Origin: Bryobacterales bacterium
GTDB lineage: Bacteria; Acidobacteriota; Terriglobia; Bryobacterales; Bryobacteraceae
Length of the DNA stretch: 64,000 nt
Direction: 5' to 3'
NCBI GenBank assembly: GCA_016789785.1
Contig: JAEUQE010000003.1
Span: forward strand, 1-64,000
In this document: positions 27,235 through 36,693 of the stretch, in pieces
How the letters are laid out: each line of letters begins with the position of its first letter
How positions within the stretch are numbered: position 1 is the first letter of the stretch
Program-made: the position numbers and the translations under genes
Notes under the pieces: model-generated
What the model saw: only the letters and a program-made list of their open reading frames with translations
The model's database searches: none
What the model was told of the DNA's origin: nothing

Positions 27235-28539
27235 TTACAGCGGACGTTCCATCGGCAGGGCGAGTGGCGGTTCCACCATGAAATCGAGCCCCGCCATCTG
27301 CGCCACCGCCTCCTGCACCGCGGCCTCACTTGCCGGCTCCAGCGTGATCACAAACGGCAACCCGTGCTTGCCTTCGCCGGGAAGCTGAAGCACGGCGTCG
27401 AGGCTGATCTTCTTCTCAGCGAGGATCCCCGCCAGCGCGGCAATGATTCCGGGGCGATCGCCCACGCGGAATCGAAGATAATAGCCGCTCTTCTGCAGCG
27501 CCATGGGCAGCGGGCGTTTGTCGCCAAGGTGCGAATGCGCGAACGGTGACACACGCTCCGGACTCCCGGCCCGAATCTCTCGCGCCACTCGCATCAGGTC
27601 GCTCACCACGGCGACACCGGTCGGGTTCGGACCCGCGCCACGGCCGTAGTAGAACGTGTCCTGCCCGTACTCTCCGCGGACCCAGATGGCGTTGTAAGCG
27701 CCCTGCACGCTGGCCAGGATGGTCGATTGCGCAATCAGCGTTGGGCGCACGGAGAGAAACAGTCCATCCTCCGTCCGGCGCGCGCCACAAAGCAGCTTGA
27801 TCGTGTGACCCAGCCGGTGCGCATATTGAAAGTCGATGGGTCCGATGCGGCGAATCCCTTCCGTGTGGATATCGGTGGGCGTGATCCGCTCGCCAAACGC
27901 CAACGCCGCGAGGATCGCCAACTTGCTTCGCGCATCGTAGCCGTCAATGTCGGCGGAGGGATCGGCTTCCGCATAACCCAGCCGCTGTGCTTCCTTCAAG
28001 ACAACATCGAAGGCCGTGCCGTTGCGTTCAATCTCGGTCAGAATGTAGTTACTCGTACCGTTCAGAATGCCCTGCAGCGCGACCACCCGGTCACCCGAGA
28101 TACCTTCCCGGAGCACGGCATGGATCGGGATGCCGCCGGCGACAGAGGCCTCCATGGCGAGATTGATGCCGCTCTTGATCGCACGATCCCAAATGCCCGG
28201 CCCATCGAGCGCCATGAGCTCTTTGTTGGCGGTAACCACCGACTTTCCCGCCGCAATCGCCGATTCCGCAATCTCTCGGGCAACCGTCGTGCCGCCGACC
28301 AATTCCGCGATGATTTGGATCTTCGGATTTCCTACCACTTCCCGCCAGTCCGGCGTCTTATGAGCAGAGGCCAATCCGGCGGGCAGATTCTTGCTGTGGA
28401 CGGACGGGCTGCAAACGGCCTCCACGTGGAGTGGGAAGCCGAGTTTCTGTGCGATTTGGCTGGCGTTTTCGGTCAGGATGGTCAGCGTTCCCATGCCGAC
28501 ATTCCCGAGTCCGATGATGCCTACATTCACTTGATCCAT
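27235..28539 (-). CDS. hom: Homoserine dehydrogenase
   Basis: 434 residues; converts aspartate semialdehyde to homoserine in the threonine/methionine pathway. Rossmann loop GIIGLGNVGMG, ANKELMALDG, GGIPIHAVLREG, LNGTSNYILTE and the signature GYAEADPSADIDGYDARSK (catalytic Lys and Asp) are all present. A C-terminal ACT domain (about residues 350-430, with GDRPGIIAALAGILAEKKIS) suggests threonine feedback control. The ATG at 28539 is preceded by TATCAT ending 9 bases upstream and by no ribosome-binding site, so the transcript may be leaderless. Divergent from the small exported protein gene. Confidence 0.95.
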   Translation of the reverse strand: MDQVNVGIIGLGNVGMGTLTILTENASQIAQKLGFPLHVEAVCSPSVHSKNLPAGLASAHKTPDWREVVGNPKIQIIAELVGGTTVAREIAESAIAAGKSVVTANKELMALDGPGIWDRAIKSGINLAMEASVAGGIPIHAVLREGISGDRVVALQGILNGTSNYILTEIERNGTAFDVVLKEAQRLGYAEADPSADIDGYDARSKLAILAALAFGERITPTDIHTEGIRRIGPIDFQYAHRLGHTIKLLCGARRTEDGLFLSVRPTLIAQSTILASVQGAYNAIWVRGEYGQDTFYYGRGAGPNPTGVAVVSDLMRVAREIRAGSPERVSPFAHSHLGDKRPLPMALQKSGYYLRFRVGDRPGIIAALAGILAEKKISLDAVLQLPGEGKHGLPFVITLEPASEAAVQEAVAQMAGLDFMVEPPLALPMERPL

Positions 28540-28568
28540 TCAGGGAATATGATAGCAGTGGAGGTTCC

Positions 28569-28880
28569 ATGAGACGTTTTCGCTGGCTCGCGCTGACTGC
28601 CCTCCTCGCCGCACTGGCGACTCCTGCCCAGCCGCCAGCGCCCCGGCGCGAGGACGACATCCCACGGCTCCCCGACGGCCGTTCGCAACTTGAGGAGATC
28701 CTGAAGTCGGACCACAAGGCATCGCTGAAGGATGCGGCCGATCTGATGAAGCTGTCCGAAGAGCTGAAGATCGAGCTTGAAAAGAGCGGCCGGCACGTGC
28801 TTTCCGTCGGCATGATCAAGAAGACCGAGGAGATCGAGAAGCTCGCCAAAAGAATCCGTTCACGGCTCAAGCGTTACTGA
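28569..28880 (+). CDS. Small exported protein of unknown function
   Basis: 103 residues, ATG with a good GGAGG site 5 bases upstream. A signal peptide (FRWLALTALLAALATPAQ) precedes a charged, helical region with LKDAADLMKLSEELKIELEK and KKTEEIEKLAKRIRSRLK that is likely to form a coiled coil. Small proteins of this pattern occur in acidobacteria without known function. The promoter region is shared with hom: TATGAT at 28548-28553 reads toward this gene while the overlapping TATCAT reads toward hom. Confidence 0.75.
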   Translation: MRRFRWLALTALLAALATPAQPPAPRREDDIPRLPDGRSQLEEILKSDHKASLKDAADLMKLSEELKIELEKSGRHVLSVGMIKKTEEIEKLAKRIRSRLKRY

Positions 28881-29146
28881 GTCCATCGTTTCTGAAGTAC
28901 TCATGCATGCCGGGTGAGATCGTCGTCCGCGTTGGCCGCTTGGAGCACACCTGATGGCGTTTGTATCGACCAGAACGCTCATCTATCTAGCCGCGATTCG
29001 AATACAGCCTTTCACGACTGATTGCATCGCCGGAAAGTACGGGCGTGGCTGGCGGGTGGCTTGCGGCCCACGCACGAAACGCCGCCGCCCGTTCGGAAGG
29101 CGACAGCATCATCCCCGTGATTCGGCTCGGACGCCGGTGTTAGGCG
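28881..29146. other. Intergenic stretch without a recognised feature
   Basis: 266 bases between the small exported protein and the end of the esterase-like gene, which run toward each other. Open frames here have no recognisable domain or ribosome-binding site. No clear terminator hairpin with a T run was found. Confidence 0.5.
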
Positions 29147-31147
29147 CTATGGCACCGCCAGCAGCCGTTCCACCAGTGCTTGCTCCGTCTCCACCACCAC
29201 CGCCTTGCGCGGCAATACCCGGCGCGCCGCAGTCGCATTCATGCGGTTCCAATCGCCATCAATTGGGTGCAGTACCGTGCCCGTGGCTTGAGAGGCGGCG
29301 AGCAGGTCTGGTAGATCAAATGCCCGAAGCACATCGAAAGGAACATACCAGAAGGGGATCTCACGGTCCCACGCCGTGAAGCGGCGCTCGCGCTCGTCTT
29401 TCTCGAACAGCCGGTACGAGGCTTCGTGCGACACCGGCCGGTCCAGAAACTGCCGGAAACTGACGAAGCCCTCGCGCAGCGCGTAGGCACGGATCGGCGG
29501 CCCTTTCCGCGCCGCCTCCGCGATCGCGTAGGTCGAAGCCAGCGCGGCGTTGTCCCCACGCGCGTACCAGGCAAGCGGGGCGCCCGCGTATTCCGGCTTT
29601 CCATGAACCGCCCGCGCCACCGCCAGCATGTCACCTGCCTGACGCCAGATGAAATGATCGCCGGCCAACAGGCTCACCGCGGCCGTCCAGCCGCGCTTCT
29701 CGGTGCGGAGTTCGCCGATGCCGCGCGCGTCGATCCCGAGCACGCTCCATCCGCTCTCCCGCGCCCGCTGGACCACTGCATCGCCTGTGAGCGTGTCTTT
29801 GCCCGCGTCCAAAACAGCGACCATGAGCCCCTTAGGAGGCCCCGCTGGCCTGAGCAGCAGCGCGGGAATCGCAACCTCGCCCACGGCAATCGACAGACGT
29901 TGCTCGCTTTGGCCACTCAGCGTTGGCGTGGCGGCCGCAGGCGGCTCGGTCCCGAAGAACGCCGACGGTACGGCTGGCCCACGCCCGCGGATCCCGGCAG
30001 CCATCTTCCGCGCAAACTCTTCCATCCCCGGACCCGCCGCCCGCTTTCCGTCGGGGAAACATCGCAACTCCACCGCATCCGGCGGCGCGATGTCGACCGG
30101 GCCCTCAGGCGCGGGCGAGCCGTCGCCGCGATCCCTCAGATATCGCAGAAACCAGCCGTAGGCCGCCTCGCGCTTGCGCTGCTGGTAGCCGTGACCCGAC
30201 GATGGATCATTGAAATAGCCAAAGCGCTCCGCCATGCCATGCGCGGCATAGAGATTGCGGCCGTAGTCGACCAGCGTCCCGGCCACAAACCCAGGATCAG
30301 TCGTCGAGTTGATCACCAGCACCGGGCGCGGCGCGATCATTGCCAGCAGTTCGTGGTTATCGGCGAAGGTGATCAGCCCGGGGATGAAGTGACAGTGTTC
30401 CGCGGCCCGGTACCAGTCGAGGTCGCGGGCGAAGCGGATCTGCAGCGCGAACTGGCTGGTCCCGACCACCGGCACCGCGACACGAATTCGATCGTCCAGG
30501 CTGGCCGTGATCCACGTGTTGTAACCGCCTCCTGAAGCCCCCGTCATCCCGATTCGTTTCGGATCCACTTCCGGCCGCGAGAGCAGGTACTCGAGCGCGC
30601 ATTGCGTCTCATACTCGGCGAAGCCCTGCTGCGAGATCCCGGCCAGAAGCGACGACACGCGGCGGTGGTCGCGCGTCGAGACACCACGCTCGCCCTGCCC
30701 GAACGGGTCGAAGCTGAAGACCGCGAAGCCGCTCCGCGCCATGTGGATCGCAAAGGCCTGGTGATCGGGCAGCATCTTGCTGGCCTCATACCAGTGCCCG
30801 TTGTAGAAGAGGATCGCCGGCACCCGTCCCGAGGCGCCTTCCGGCAGGTACAGATGGCCCGGAACCAAGACGCCTGGAAGTGATTCGAACACCACCTTCT
30901 CGATGCGATACCCGCTGCGCCTGAGCGTGCCGGTAACGCGCCCCTTGGGCTTGGGCGGCCAAGGCATCTTCTTATATCCAAGCGCGCTCTCCAGCCTCCG
31001 GCGCAACTCGGGCCGAGCCGCCGCAGCCTCCTCCGGAGTGCGCGCATGACGGATCGATTCCAGGCTCCGCACGGCGCGCCGCTCCAACTCATCCAGATGG
31101 TCCACCAGCGGCAGCGCCGCGAACAGGGCGAAGAGCGCGGCGATCAT
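29147..31147 (-). CDS. Acetylxylan-esterase-like alpha/beta hydrolase
   Basis: 666 residues with a short N-terminal signal-like stretch (IAALFALFAALPLVD). The ATG at 31147 overlaps the upstream stop (ATGA). An alpha/beta-hydrolase domain spans about residues 60-400: YNGHWYEASKM, FSFDPFGQGERG, nucleophile elbow GMTGASGGGYNT (Ser), INSTTDPGF region with candidate Asp, and SSGHGYQQRKREA with candidate His. The second half (about residues 430-666) is a divergent second hydrolase-like domain with GIDARGIGELRTEKRG. Homologous exported esterases deacetylate plant polysaccharides. Last gene of the receptor/PL-like/esterase operon. Confidence 0.8.
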   Translation of the reverse strand: MIAALFALFAALPLVDHLDELERRAVRSLESIRHARTPEEAAAARPELRRRLESALGYKKMPWPPKPKGRVTGTLRRSGYRIEKVVFESLPGVLVPGHLYLPEGASGRVPAILFYNGHWYEASKMLPDHQAFAIHMARSGFAVFSFDPFGQGERGVSTRDHRRVSSLLAGISQQGFAEYETQCALEYLLSRPEVDPKRIGMTGASGGGYNTWITASLDDRIRVAVPVVGTSQFALQIRFARDLDWYRAAEHCHFIPGLITFADNHELLAMIAPRPVLVINSTTDPGFVAGTLVDYGRNLYAAHGMAERFGYFNDPSSGHGYQQRKREAAYGWFLRYLRDRGDGSPAPEGPVDIAPPDAVELRCFPDGKRAAGPGMEEFARKMAAGIRGRGPAVPSAFFGTEPPAAATPTLSGQSEQRLSIAVGEVAIPALLLRPAGPPKGLMVAVLDAGKDTLTGDAVVQRARESGWSVLGIDARGIGELRTEKRGWTAAVSLLAGDHFIWRQAGDMLAVARAVHGKPEYAGAPLAWYARGDNAALASTYAIAEAARKGPPIRAYALREGFVSFRQFLDRPVSHEASYRLFEKDERERRFTAWDREIPFWYVPFDVLRAFDLPDLLAASQATGTVLHPIDGDWNRMNATAARRVLPRKAVVVETEQALVERLLAVP

Positions 31148-33204
31148 TTCACCCCCACCCAACGCGGCAGCGACACCGTCGTCCGGTAGTTCGACTCATT
31201 GAAGTCCGGATTCCGAACCGGCGCATAAATGCGCGAGCCCTTGAACGGGCGGTCCGGTGTGTAGATCCACACCCGCTTCGTGTCCCAAACCACAATCTCA
31301 TCGCGCTCATCGCCGGTGAGGTTCAACACATTGTAGGCGAGGTCCGGATGCCCGTCGTCGGGAAACATCACCACTCGCCGGAAATGCCCGTCGATCATCC
31401 CTCCCTCGCGCACGTTCGCCGAAAGCATCGAGAACTCCTGACCGTCACCGCGCCAGTTCACGGGCAGCATCGGACTGCCGTGATGGAACGGCTCCGCCTG
31501 GCCAAGCAGATTGCCATCCGCGTCGAACAGGCTGACAATGCCCGGATTCCTCCAGAAGTTGATCGTGAGCAACTGTAAGCCGGGAACGTCCATGCGGTAC
31601 TTCGCGACGCTTGGACTCTGAGCGTGCCCGATGTGCGTGTGCTTGAGCAGATTCCCCTGGATATCCCACAGCAGGAAACCTTCGTCCGAACCGCAGGCGT
31701 ACACGCGCGGAGGCTCCTTGGGATTGTCCGTGAAGTTCCCGATCACAATGCCGTCGGCGTGATCCTTGTACTTGGTGTCGTGCGACCAGAGCGCCTTGCC
31801 ATCCGGTCCCCACAGCGTGTAGCCAAGCGCGAACTCCTCGCGGCCGTCGCCGTTGATGTCCAGCGGATAGGGGAAGTGACCTGTCTGCCCCGAGCCGCGC
31901 CAGAGCAGCTTCAGATTCTTGTCGTACACCCAGAAGTACTTGTAGCGGTCCTTCAGGATGATCTCCGAAGCCACCTTTCCGCCCGACAGGTTGGCGAAGG
32001 CAATGGAATCGCCCGCGTTGAGCTCGTAGGGGCGCTCGGTAAGATCGGTGTCCATCACCGGCGTCGGCGCTGAGCTGCGCATTTCGCCGGTCCGCCCCTC
32101 CAGAATCTGCAGCTTGAAATCGCGGACCAGCACCACTTCATTCTTGCCGTCACCGTCGATGTCATGAATCTGGAATGGCGTGTCGTTGGTCAGCAGACCG
32201 TTACGCGGATCGGGACGTCCTTTCTGCCAGAGAATCTTTCCGTCCAGCGTCACCGCGGTGAGACACGAGATCGCGTCAAACGCATCACGCCGCACGCGAG
32301 GGATGTTCTGCGCGATCAACATGTCCATCTGTCCGTCGCCGTCCAGATCGCCAAACCGCACGTTGCGCCCCGCCCCATAGCCCGGCGTCTCGAACTTCTT
32401 CCACAGCTTCGGCTTCGGATTGCCGGCCCGCAGACTCTCCAGTTCCGCTTCGCGCGTGCGGATGGTCTGCTGAATCGACGCGATCACGGTATCGGGCGCA
32501 CTCACCCGCACCTGACGGTACCGCGCGGGAACGTTCGCCGTCAGCCCAATGCGGCCCGAGACCGATTCGTTGTCGCTAGCCTCCAGGATCAGCTTGCCGT
32601 CAATGTAGGCGCGAATCTTCGGCCCGTCGTTTTCCACCTTGAGCGTGTAGTAGCGCTGCGTGTCGTAGGAGAACGGCGCCGCGCCGAGTTCGCGCCAGTT
32701 GCCCACGTGAAGCACCTTGTCGATGGGCAAACGGAGCCGCAGCACCGCTTCCTTGCCGCCTCGCAGCCCGAAGACGTAGAAGTGGCGGTTGGTGCGGTAA
32801 CGAAACGCCACTCCCGTAATGTCCCTGAAGCTCAACGGCCGCATCTGTACTTCATAGGTGTAAGAGTGCCAGGCGGGATCGCCAGTGATGAACAGAGGCT
32901 GGAACAGATCGGGACGGTCGTTGGGGAATACATTGAGACGGTCCCGGGCGTTGACGAGATGCTGCTCCACGTAGGAAATGCCGTCCTCATCGCCTGCCAC
33001 CCATGCATCCTGGTGAACAATGGCGTTCTCCCACGGCGCCGTCTGCACGCCGCGGTGCGCAAGGTAGTGATACTCCTGAATCGCCCCGCCCAGTTGGCCC
33101 ACGGGCTCACTCAGCATTCCCGGCGGCAGCTTCGAAAAATCATCTTTGAACAGGTCGCCAGCGAAAAGCCTCGCGGCAAGGGTCAGAGTCAGCAGATAGA
33201 GCAT
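31144..33204 (-). CDS. Secreted FG-GAP/beta-propeller protein, PL11-lyase-like C-terminus
   Basis: 686 residues with a signal peptide (LYLLTLTLAARLFAG). The first 250 residues look like a concanavalin-type sandwich (HSYTYEVQMRPL, YFTLK-like strand YYTLKVENDGPKIRAYIDGK). The rest is a calcium-binding propeller with repeated acidic loops: GDLDGDGQMDML, DIDGDGKNEVVL, DINGDGREEFALG and LTGDERDEIVVW. The propeller resembles family PL11 rhamnogalacturonan lyases, but catalytic residues cannot be verified by eye. Its start shares one base with the receptor stop (TGATG) and its stop overlaps the esterase start, so the three genes form one translational unit. Confidence 0.68.
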   Translation of the reverse strand: MLYLLTLTLAARLFAGDLFKDDFSKLPPGMLSEPVGQLGGAIQEYHYLAHRGVQTAPWENAIVHQDAWVAGDEDGISYVEQHLVNARDRLNVFPNDRPDLFQPLFITGDPAWHSYTYEVQMRPLSFRDITGVAFRYRTNRHFYVFGLRGGKEAVLRLRLPIDKVLHVGNWRELGAAPFSYDTQRYYTLKVENDGPKIRAYIDGKLILEASDNESVSGRIGLTANVPARYRQVRVSAPDTVIASIQQTIRTREAELESLRAGNPKPKLWKKFETPGYGAGRNVRFGDLDGDGQMDMLIAQNIPRVRRDAFDAISCLTAVTLDGKILWQKGRPDPRNGLLTNDTPFQIHDIDGDGKNEVVLVRDFKLQILEGRTGEMRSSAPTPVMDTDLTERPYELNAGDSIAFANLSGGKVASEIILKDRYKYFWVYDKNLKLLWRGSGQTGHFPYPLDINGDGREEFALGYTLWGPDGKALWSHDTKYKDHADGIVIGNFTDNPKEPPRVYACGSDEGFLLWDIQGNLLKHTHIGHAQSPSVAKYRMDVPGLQLLTINFWRNPGIVSLFDADGNLLGQAEPFHHGSPMLPVNWRGDGQEFSMLSANVREGGMIDGHFRRVVMFPDDGHPDLAYNVLNLTGDERDEIVVWDTKRVWIYTPDRPFKGSRIYAPVRNPDFNESNYRTTVSLPRWVGVK

Positions 33205-36200
33205 CAGAAATCGAGCCTCATTCCCAGTTGGAGATTACGCGGAGAGTAGTTTGTGTTCGACGTCCGGATCTGCCCGAAAACCGGGCTCACGACACTCGTC
33301 TCCGGGTTGCCCAGCATGGGCACGTTAAACGGGTTGAAGATCTCGGCGCGGAACTGCAGCCGGTAGCGTTCGGCGATCGGAATCGCCCGCGAAATCGTCA
33401 TATCGTAGCTGAAGAAGCGTGGACCCAGGATCGCGCCAGGCGCCGCACTGCCGAATTGCCGCGTTGGCCTGCTGGCGGCGGCGTTGAGAAAAGCCGGCTG
33501 CGCGAAAGCGGCCGGGTCGAACCACTGATACGCTTTCTCGTGTCTCGACCTCCCGCCTTGATCGAATCGCCCGTCCTTCACCCGGTCGGCGCGGTTGGTG
33601 TTCGCTCCCGTCGGTGACTGCCCGTTCGGCGCAGTGATGGTGAGATAGCTGCCGTCCTGCCACGTGGTCAGGCCGGAGATCGACCAGTCGCGCAGGATCC
33701 AGCTTGCCGCTTCGCGCCCCGTCAGGTATTTCCTGCCTGGGCCGAACGGGAGATCGTAGACGTAGTTGAAGTGGAACACATGCGGCGGTTGCCCAGGCAC
33801 CGGACCGGAATCGTATCGCGCCTGGGGATTGGCAATCGGATCCGACGCAACCGGCTCGAGCCGCAGCGTCTTTGCATACGCGTAGTTCGCGTTCAGAAAC
33901 AGGCCGCCGTCGAAGCGCCGCGTGATCTCGAACTCCAGCGCGTGATAGTTGGACGTGCCGTCGCCGGCACGTTGTCCCGCGGTAATGCCGAACTGCGTCC
34001 ACCTGCGTCCTGTGGGATCGCTCGCCACGCGCGCCAGGCACTCCGTCGGACCCGCCACGCAGGAGTTCACCCGCACCGACCGGGAAAGGTTCCTACCCTG
34101 GTTGCCGGCGTACGAAGCGCGGACTCCAATCAGCCGGCCCAATTGCCTTTCGAGGGTCACGTTCCACGTCCTCATCTTCATCGTAGGGTAGGACGGGAAA
34201 AAGCCGTCGAGCGTCGTGAGCTGCGTGTTCGCTCCCGCCGTCGTCGAATCCGCCGTCGGGTTCCGGAACGTGTAGAGGCGGTTGACGTCCAGGTTCTGAG
34301 AGATCAGCAGAGACCGCGAGAGATTCGCCCGCCGCACGAACGGAGCGACGTTCACCTCTCCTTGAAACTCATTGATCGTGTTGTCCACGTTATAGATACC
34401 GAAAGACCCACGCAACACAAAGGCGTCCTTCATGCGGTATGCAAAGCCCAGGCGCGGCGTGAAGTCGAGCCGGTTCGGGGCAATGAACGTGTTGGGCAAG
34501 CCCCGCTCGCGTGCTTCGATGTAGCTCCCGGCAAACTGTTGGAACACAGGATGCACCTTCGACAGACTTCCGTCCGGAATCAGGATTTTTCCGGTTTGCA
34601 TATCGCTCACAGCCTGACGCCCGTGAATCTCGCTCCAATAGCCGAAGTAATCGTATCGAAGCCCGTAGTTCAGGGTAAGCCGCGGCGTCACCTTCCAGTC
34701 GTCCTGCAGGAAGAAGCTGGCGTTCTGCTTGGTCTGAAATGCCCCATAATCGCCGATGGTCACATCCGTCGAACTCGGATAGCCCATCAGAAAGTCCGCA
34801 TAGGCATCGCCCGTCGCGGAAGAGGTGGAACGAGGGTTGTTGAAGTCACTGGCGGTGGTATAGCGGCCGTACGGCGGCGAGGCGAGTTCGGTGGTCTTCC
34901 AGCCCTTCAGTGCCGACACGCCCGCCTTGAAGGTGTGGCTGCCCATGGTCCGAGTGTAGGTGGGTTCGAGCGCCCAGTTGTAGTCTGCCGAGTAGTTGAA
35001 CAACAGACGATCGAAGAGCACCCCGATGCCCACGGCATTCCCGCCGATGGCGATGGCTGGCGGACCCGCAAAAGGAGGCTCAGGATTCACGTCCTTGATG
35101 GCGACCGGAAACTTCGTGTCGCCGCCCGTCGGGGTGTTCTTGAAAGGTAGGTTACGAAACGTGAACTGGACGTTCAATAGTGAGACGGGGCTGAGGGTGC
35201 GCGTCCACGTGGCCCCCGCGGTCTGGTTCCACTGCTTCTTTGCCGACGCCCCGATGGAGCCCGGTACGTCACCCCGGTAGCGCGATGCCTGATCGAGATG
35301 TCCGATCGTTGCTTTGGCAAAGAACCGGTCAGAGGAGGAGAAGTTATGATCCCACCGGAAGTCGTACTTTTCCGAGTTGTCCTTGAGTGGCTTGAAGTAA
35401 TTGGCGTTAAAGTCGGAGATGCGCCCCGCCGGTTGGGGAGCGCTGGGGATCGACTTCAGTAACTCGATCGCGACGGGGTCCAGACGCGTCGCGGGGATCA
35501 TGAAGTTCGGGAACGGTAGGCCATTGTTGAGCGGATCGAGAGGCGTCACAGGCGCGGGCCGTCCGGCGGCGTCCAACCTGAGCTGATAGGAGCTGAGGTT
35601 CCCGGCGCGCTCCGCCTCTGTCGGATAGCGGACGTTCGTGCTCTGCGTTGCCGCATGGCGGAAGATGTCTGCTGAGACCAGGAAGAAACTCTTGTCGCGC
35701 CTGATCGGTCCCGCCAGCGTCCCGCCGAATTGGTGCCGCACAAAGGAGGTCCGCACTGCGTCCTCCCAGCGGCGGGCGCCCATGCCCCCGGAACGGTAGA
35801 ACTCGAAAGCCGAACCGTGGAATTCGTTCGTCCCGCTCTTGGTCGCGACAATCACCTGCGTCGGCTGGGAGAATTCGGCATTCGCGCCCCCGGAGACGAA
35901 CTTGACCTCGGCAATGGCTTCAATGGAAGGTATCGAAAGGTCGGCCCTCCGCCCAATGCCGTCAATCGCCGGCCATGCCGTCGTCTGAAAAGAGTTCACC
36001 GACGCGCCGTCGGAGGCCACCTGCATCGCGCTCCGTCCGCCCTGGTTGAATGTCCCGCCCATCACATCCGTCGATCCCGCTGGCACTCCTGCTGTCTGGC
36101 CGACCAGGGTCTGGATCTCGCGGACGATTACCGGAAGATTCTTCAGTTGTACCTCGTAGCGCGAGTTGCCGATTGCCGCGCTCTCGGTCTGGATGACCCC

Positions 36201-36557
36201 GGCCGAGGCCTCCACCGTGATCCGCTCGGTCACGCTCCCCGGTTCCAGTGCAATATCCACGGTGAGTGTGGTGTTGACGTCGATGACCAGGCCGGATCGC
36301 GAAACCGTCTTGAAACCGTCCTTCTTGAGATCAAGCGTGTAGGTCCCCAGCGGGAGCGAGGTCACCACATACACCCCCGTATCACTGGAGGTGGCCTGAT
36401 ACACTTGGCCGGTTCGGGTTTCCCGGGCGGACACCGCCGTGCCTGGAACCGAGAGCCCCGACGAATCCGTGATCGTGCCCGTGATTCGGCCCATTCCGGA
36501 CTGCGCCGCCAGAGGGGAAGCGACAAACATCACTACTGCAAAGAACGTTTTGAACAT
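33204..36557 (-). CDS. Oar-like TonB-dependent outer-membrane receptor
   Basis: 1117 residues, signal peptide FFAVVMFVASPLAAQ, then a carboxypeptidase-regulatory-like domain (about residues 22-110: GRITGTITDSSGLSVPGTAV, GFKTVSRSGLVI), a plug region and a long 22-strand-type barrel ending in an aromatic residue (LQLGMRLDF). This architecture is the Oar/acidobacterial TonB-receptor type that imports or handles oligosaccharides or peptides at the outer membrane. Translational overlap with the PL11-like and esterase genes points to polysaccharide fragments as ligand. A near-consensus promoter lies 45 bases upstream of the ATG. Confidence 0.88.
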   Translation of the reverse strand: MFKTFFAVVMFVASPLAAQSGMGRITGTITDSSGLSVPGTAVSARETRTGQVYQATSSDTGVYVVTSLPLGTYTLDLKKDGFKTVSRSGLVIDVNTTLTVDIALEPGSVTERITVEASAGVIQTESAAIGNSRYEVQLKNLPVIVREIQTLVGQTAGVPAGSTDVMGGTFNQGGRSAMQVASDGASVNSFQTTAWPAIDGIGRRADLSIPSIEAIAEVKFVSGGANAEFSQPTQVIVATKSGTNEFHGSAFEFYRSGGMGARRWEDAVRTSFVRHQFGGTLAGPIRRDKSFFLVSADIFRHAATQSTNVRYPTEAERAGNLSSYQLRLDAAGRPAPVTPLDPLNNGLPFPNFMIPATRLDPVAIELLKSIPSAPQPAGRISDFNANYFKPLKDNSEKYDFRWDHNFSSSDRFFAKATIGHLDQASRYRGDVPGSIGASAKKQWNQTAGATWTRTLSPVSLLNVQFTFRNLPFKNTPTGGDTKFPVAIKDVNPEPPFAGPPAIAIGGNAVGIGVLFDRLLFNYSADYNWALEPTYTRTMGSHTFKAGVSALKGWKTTELASPPYGRYTTASDFNNPRSTSSATGDAYADFLMGYPSSTDVTIGDYGAFQTKQNASFFLQDDWKVTPRLTLNYGLRYDYFGYWSEIHGRQAVSDMQTGKILIPDGSLSKVHPVFQQFAGSYIEARERGLPNTFIAPNRLDFTPRLGFAYRMKDAFVLRGSFGIYNVDNTINEFQGEVNVAPFVRRANLSRSLLISQNLDVNRLYTFRNPTADSTTAGANTQLTTLDGFFPSYPTMKMRTWNVTLERQLGRLIGVRASYAGNQGRNLSRSVRVNSCVAGPTECLARVASDPTGRRWTQFGITAGQRAGDGTSNYHALEFEITRRFDGGLFLNANYAYAKTLRLEPVASDPIANPQARYDSGPVPGQPPHVFHFNYVYDLPFGPGRKYLTGREAASWILRDWSISGLTTWQDGSYLTITAPNGQSPTGANTNRADRVKDGRFDQGGRSRHEKAYQWFDPAAFAQPAFLNAAASRPTRQFGSAAPGAILGPRFFSYDMTISRAIPIAERYRLQFRAEIFNPFNVPMLGNPETSVVSPVFGQIRTSNTNYSPRNLQLGMRLDF

Positions 36558-36601
36558 GATCCAACCTTGACCTTGAAGTTGCGAAAGCCCGCTCGTCGGC
36601 G

Positions 36602-36630
36602 AGTATACCCACGGTTCCGGACCCGGTCAA
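36602..36630 (-). promoter_or_regulatory. Sigma-70-type promoter of the receptor operon
   Basis: On the minus strand TTGACC (36630-36625), a 17-base spacer and TATACT (36607-36602) match the -35/-10 consensus in five of six positions each. Transcription would start near 36595, about 38 bases before the receptor ATG. Confidence 0.75.
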
Positions 36631-36693
36631 GAAAAAGTTATGTTTTCAACGGTTTAGTGGATGTAGCGAACGGTTTCAGAACAGGCCTGACCG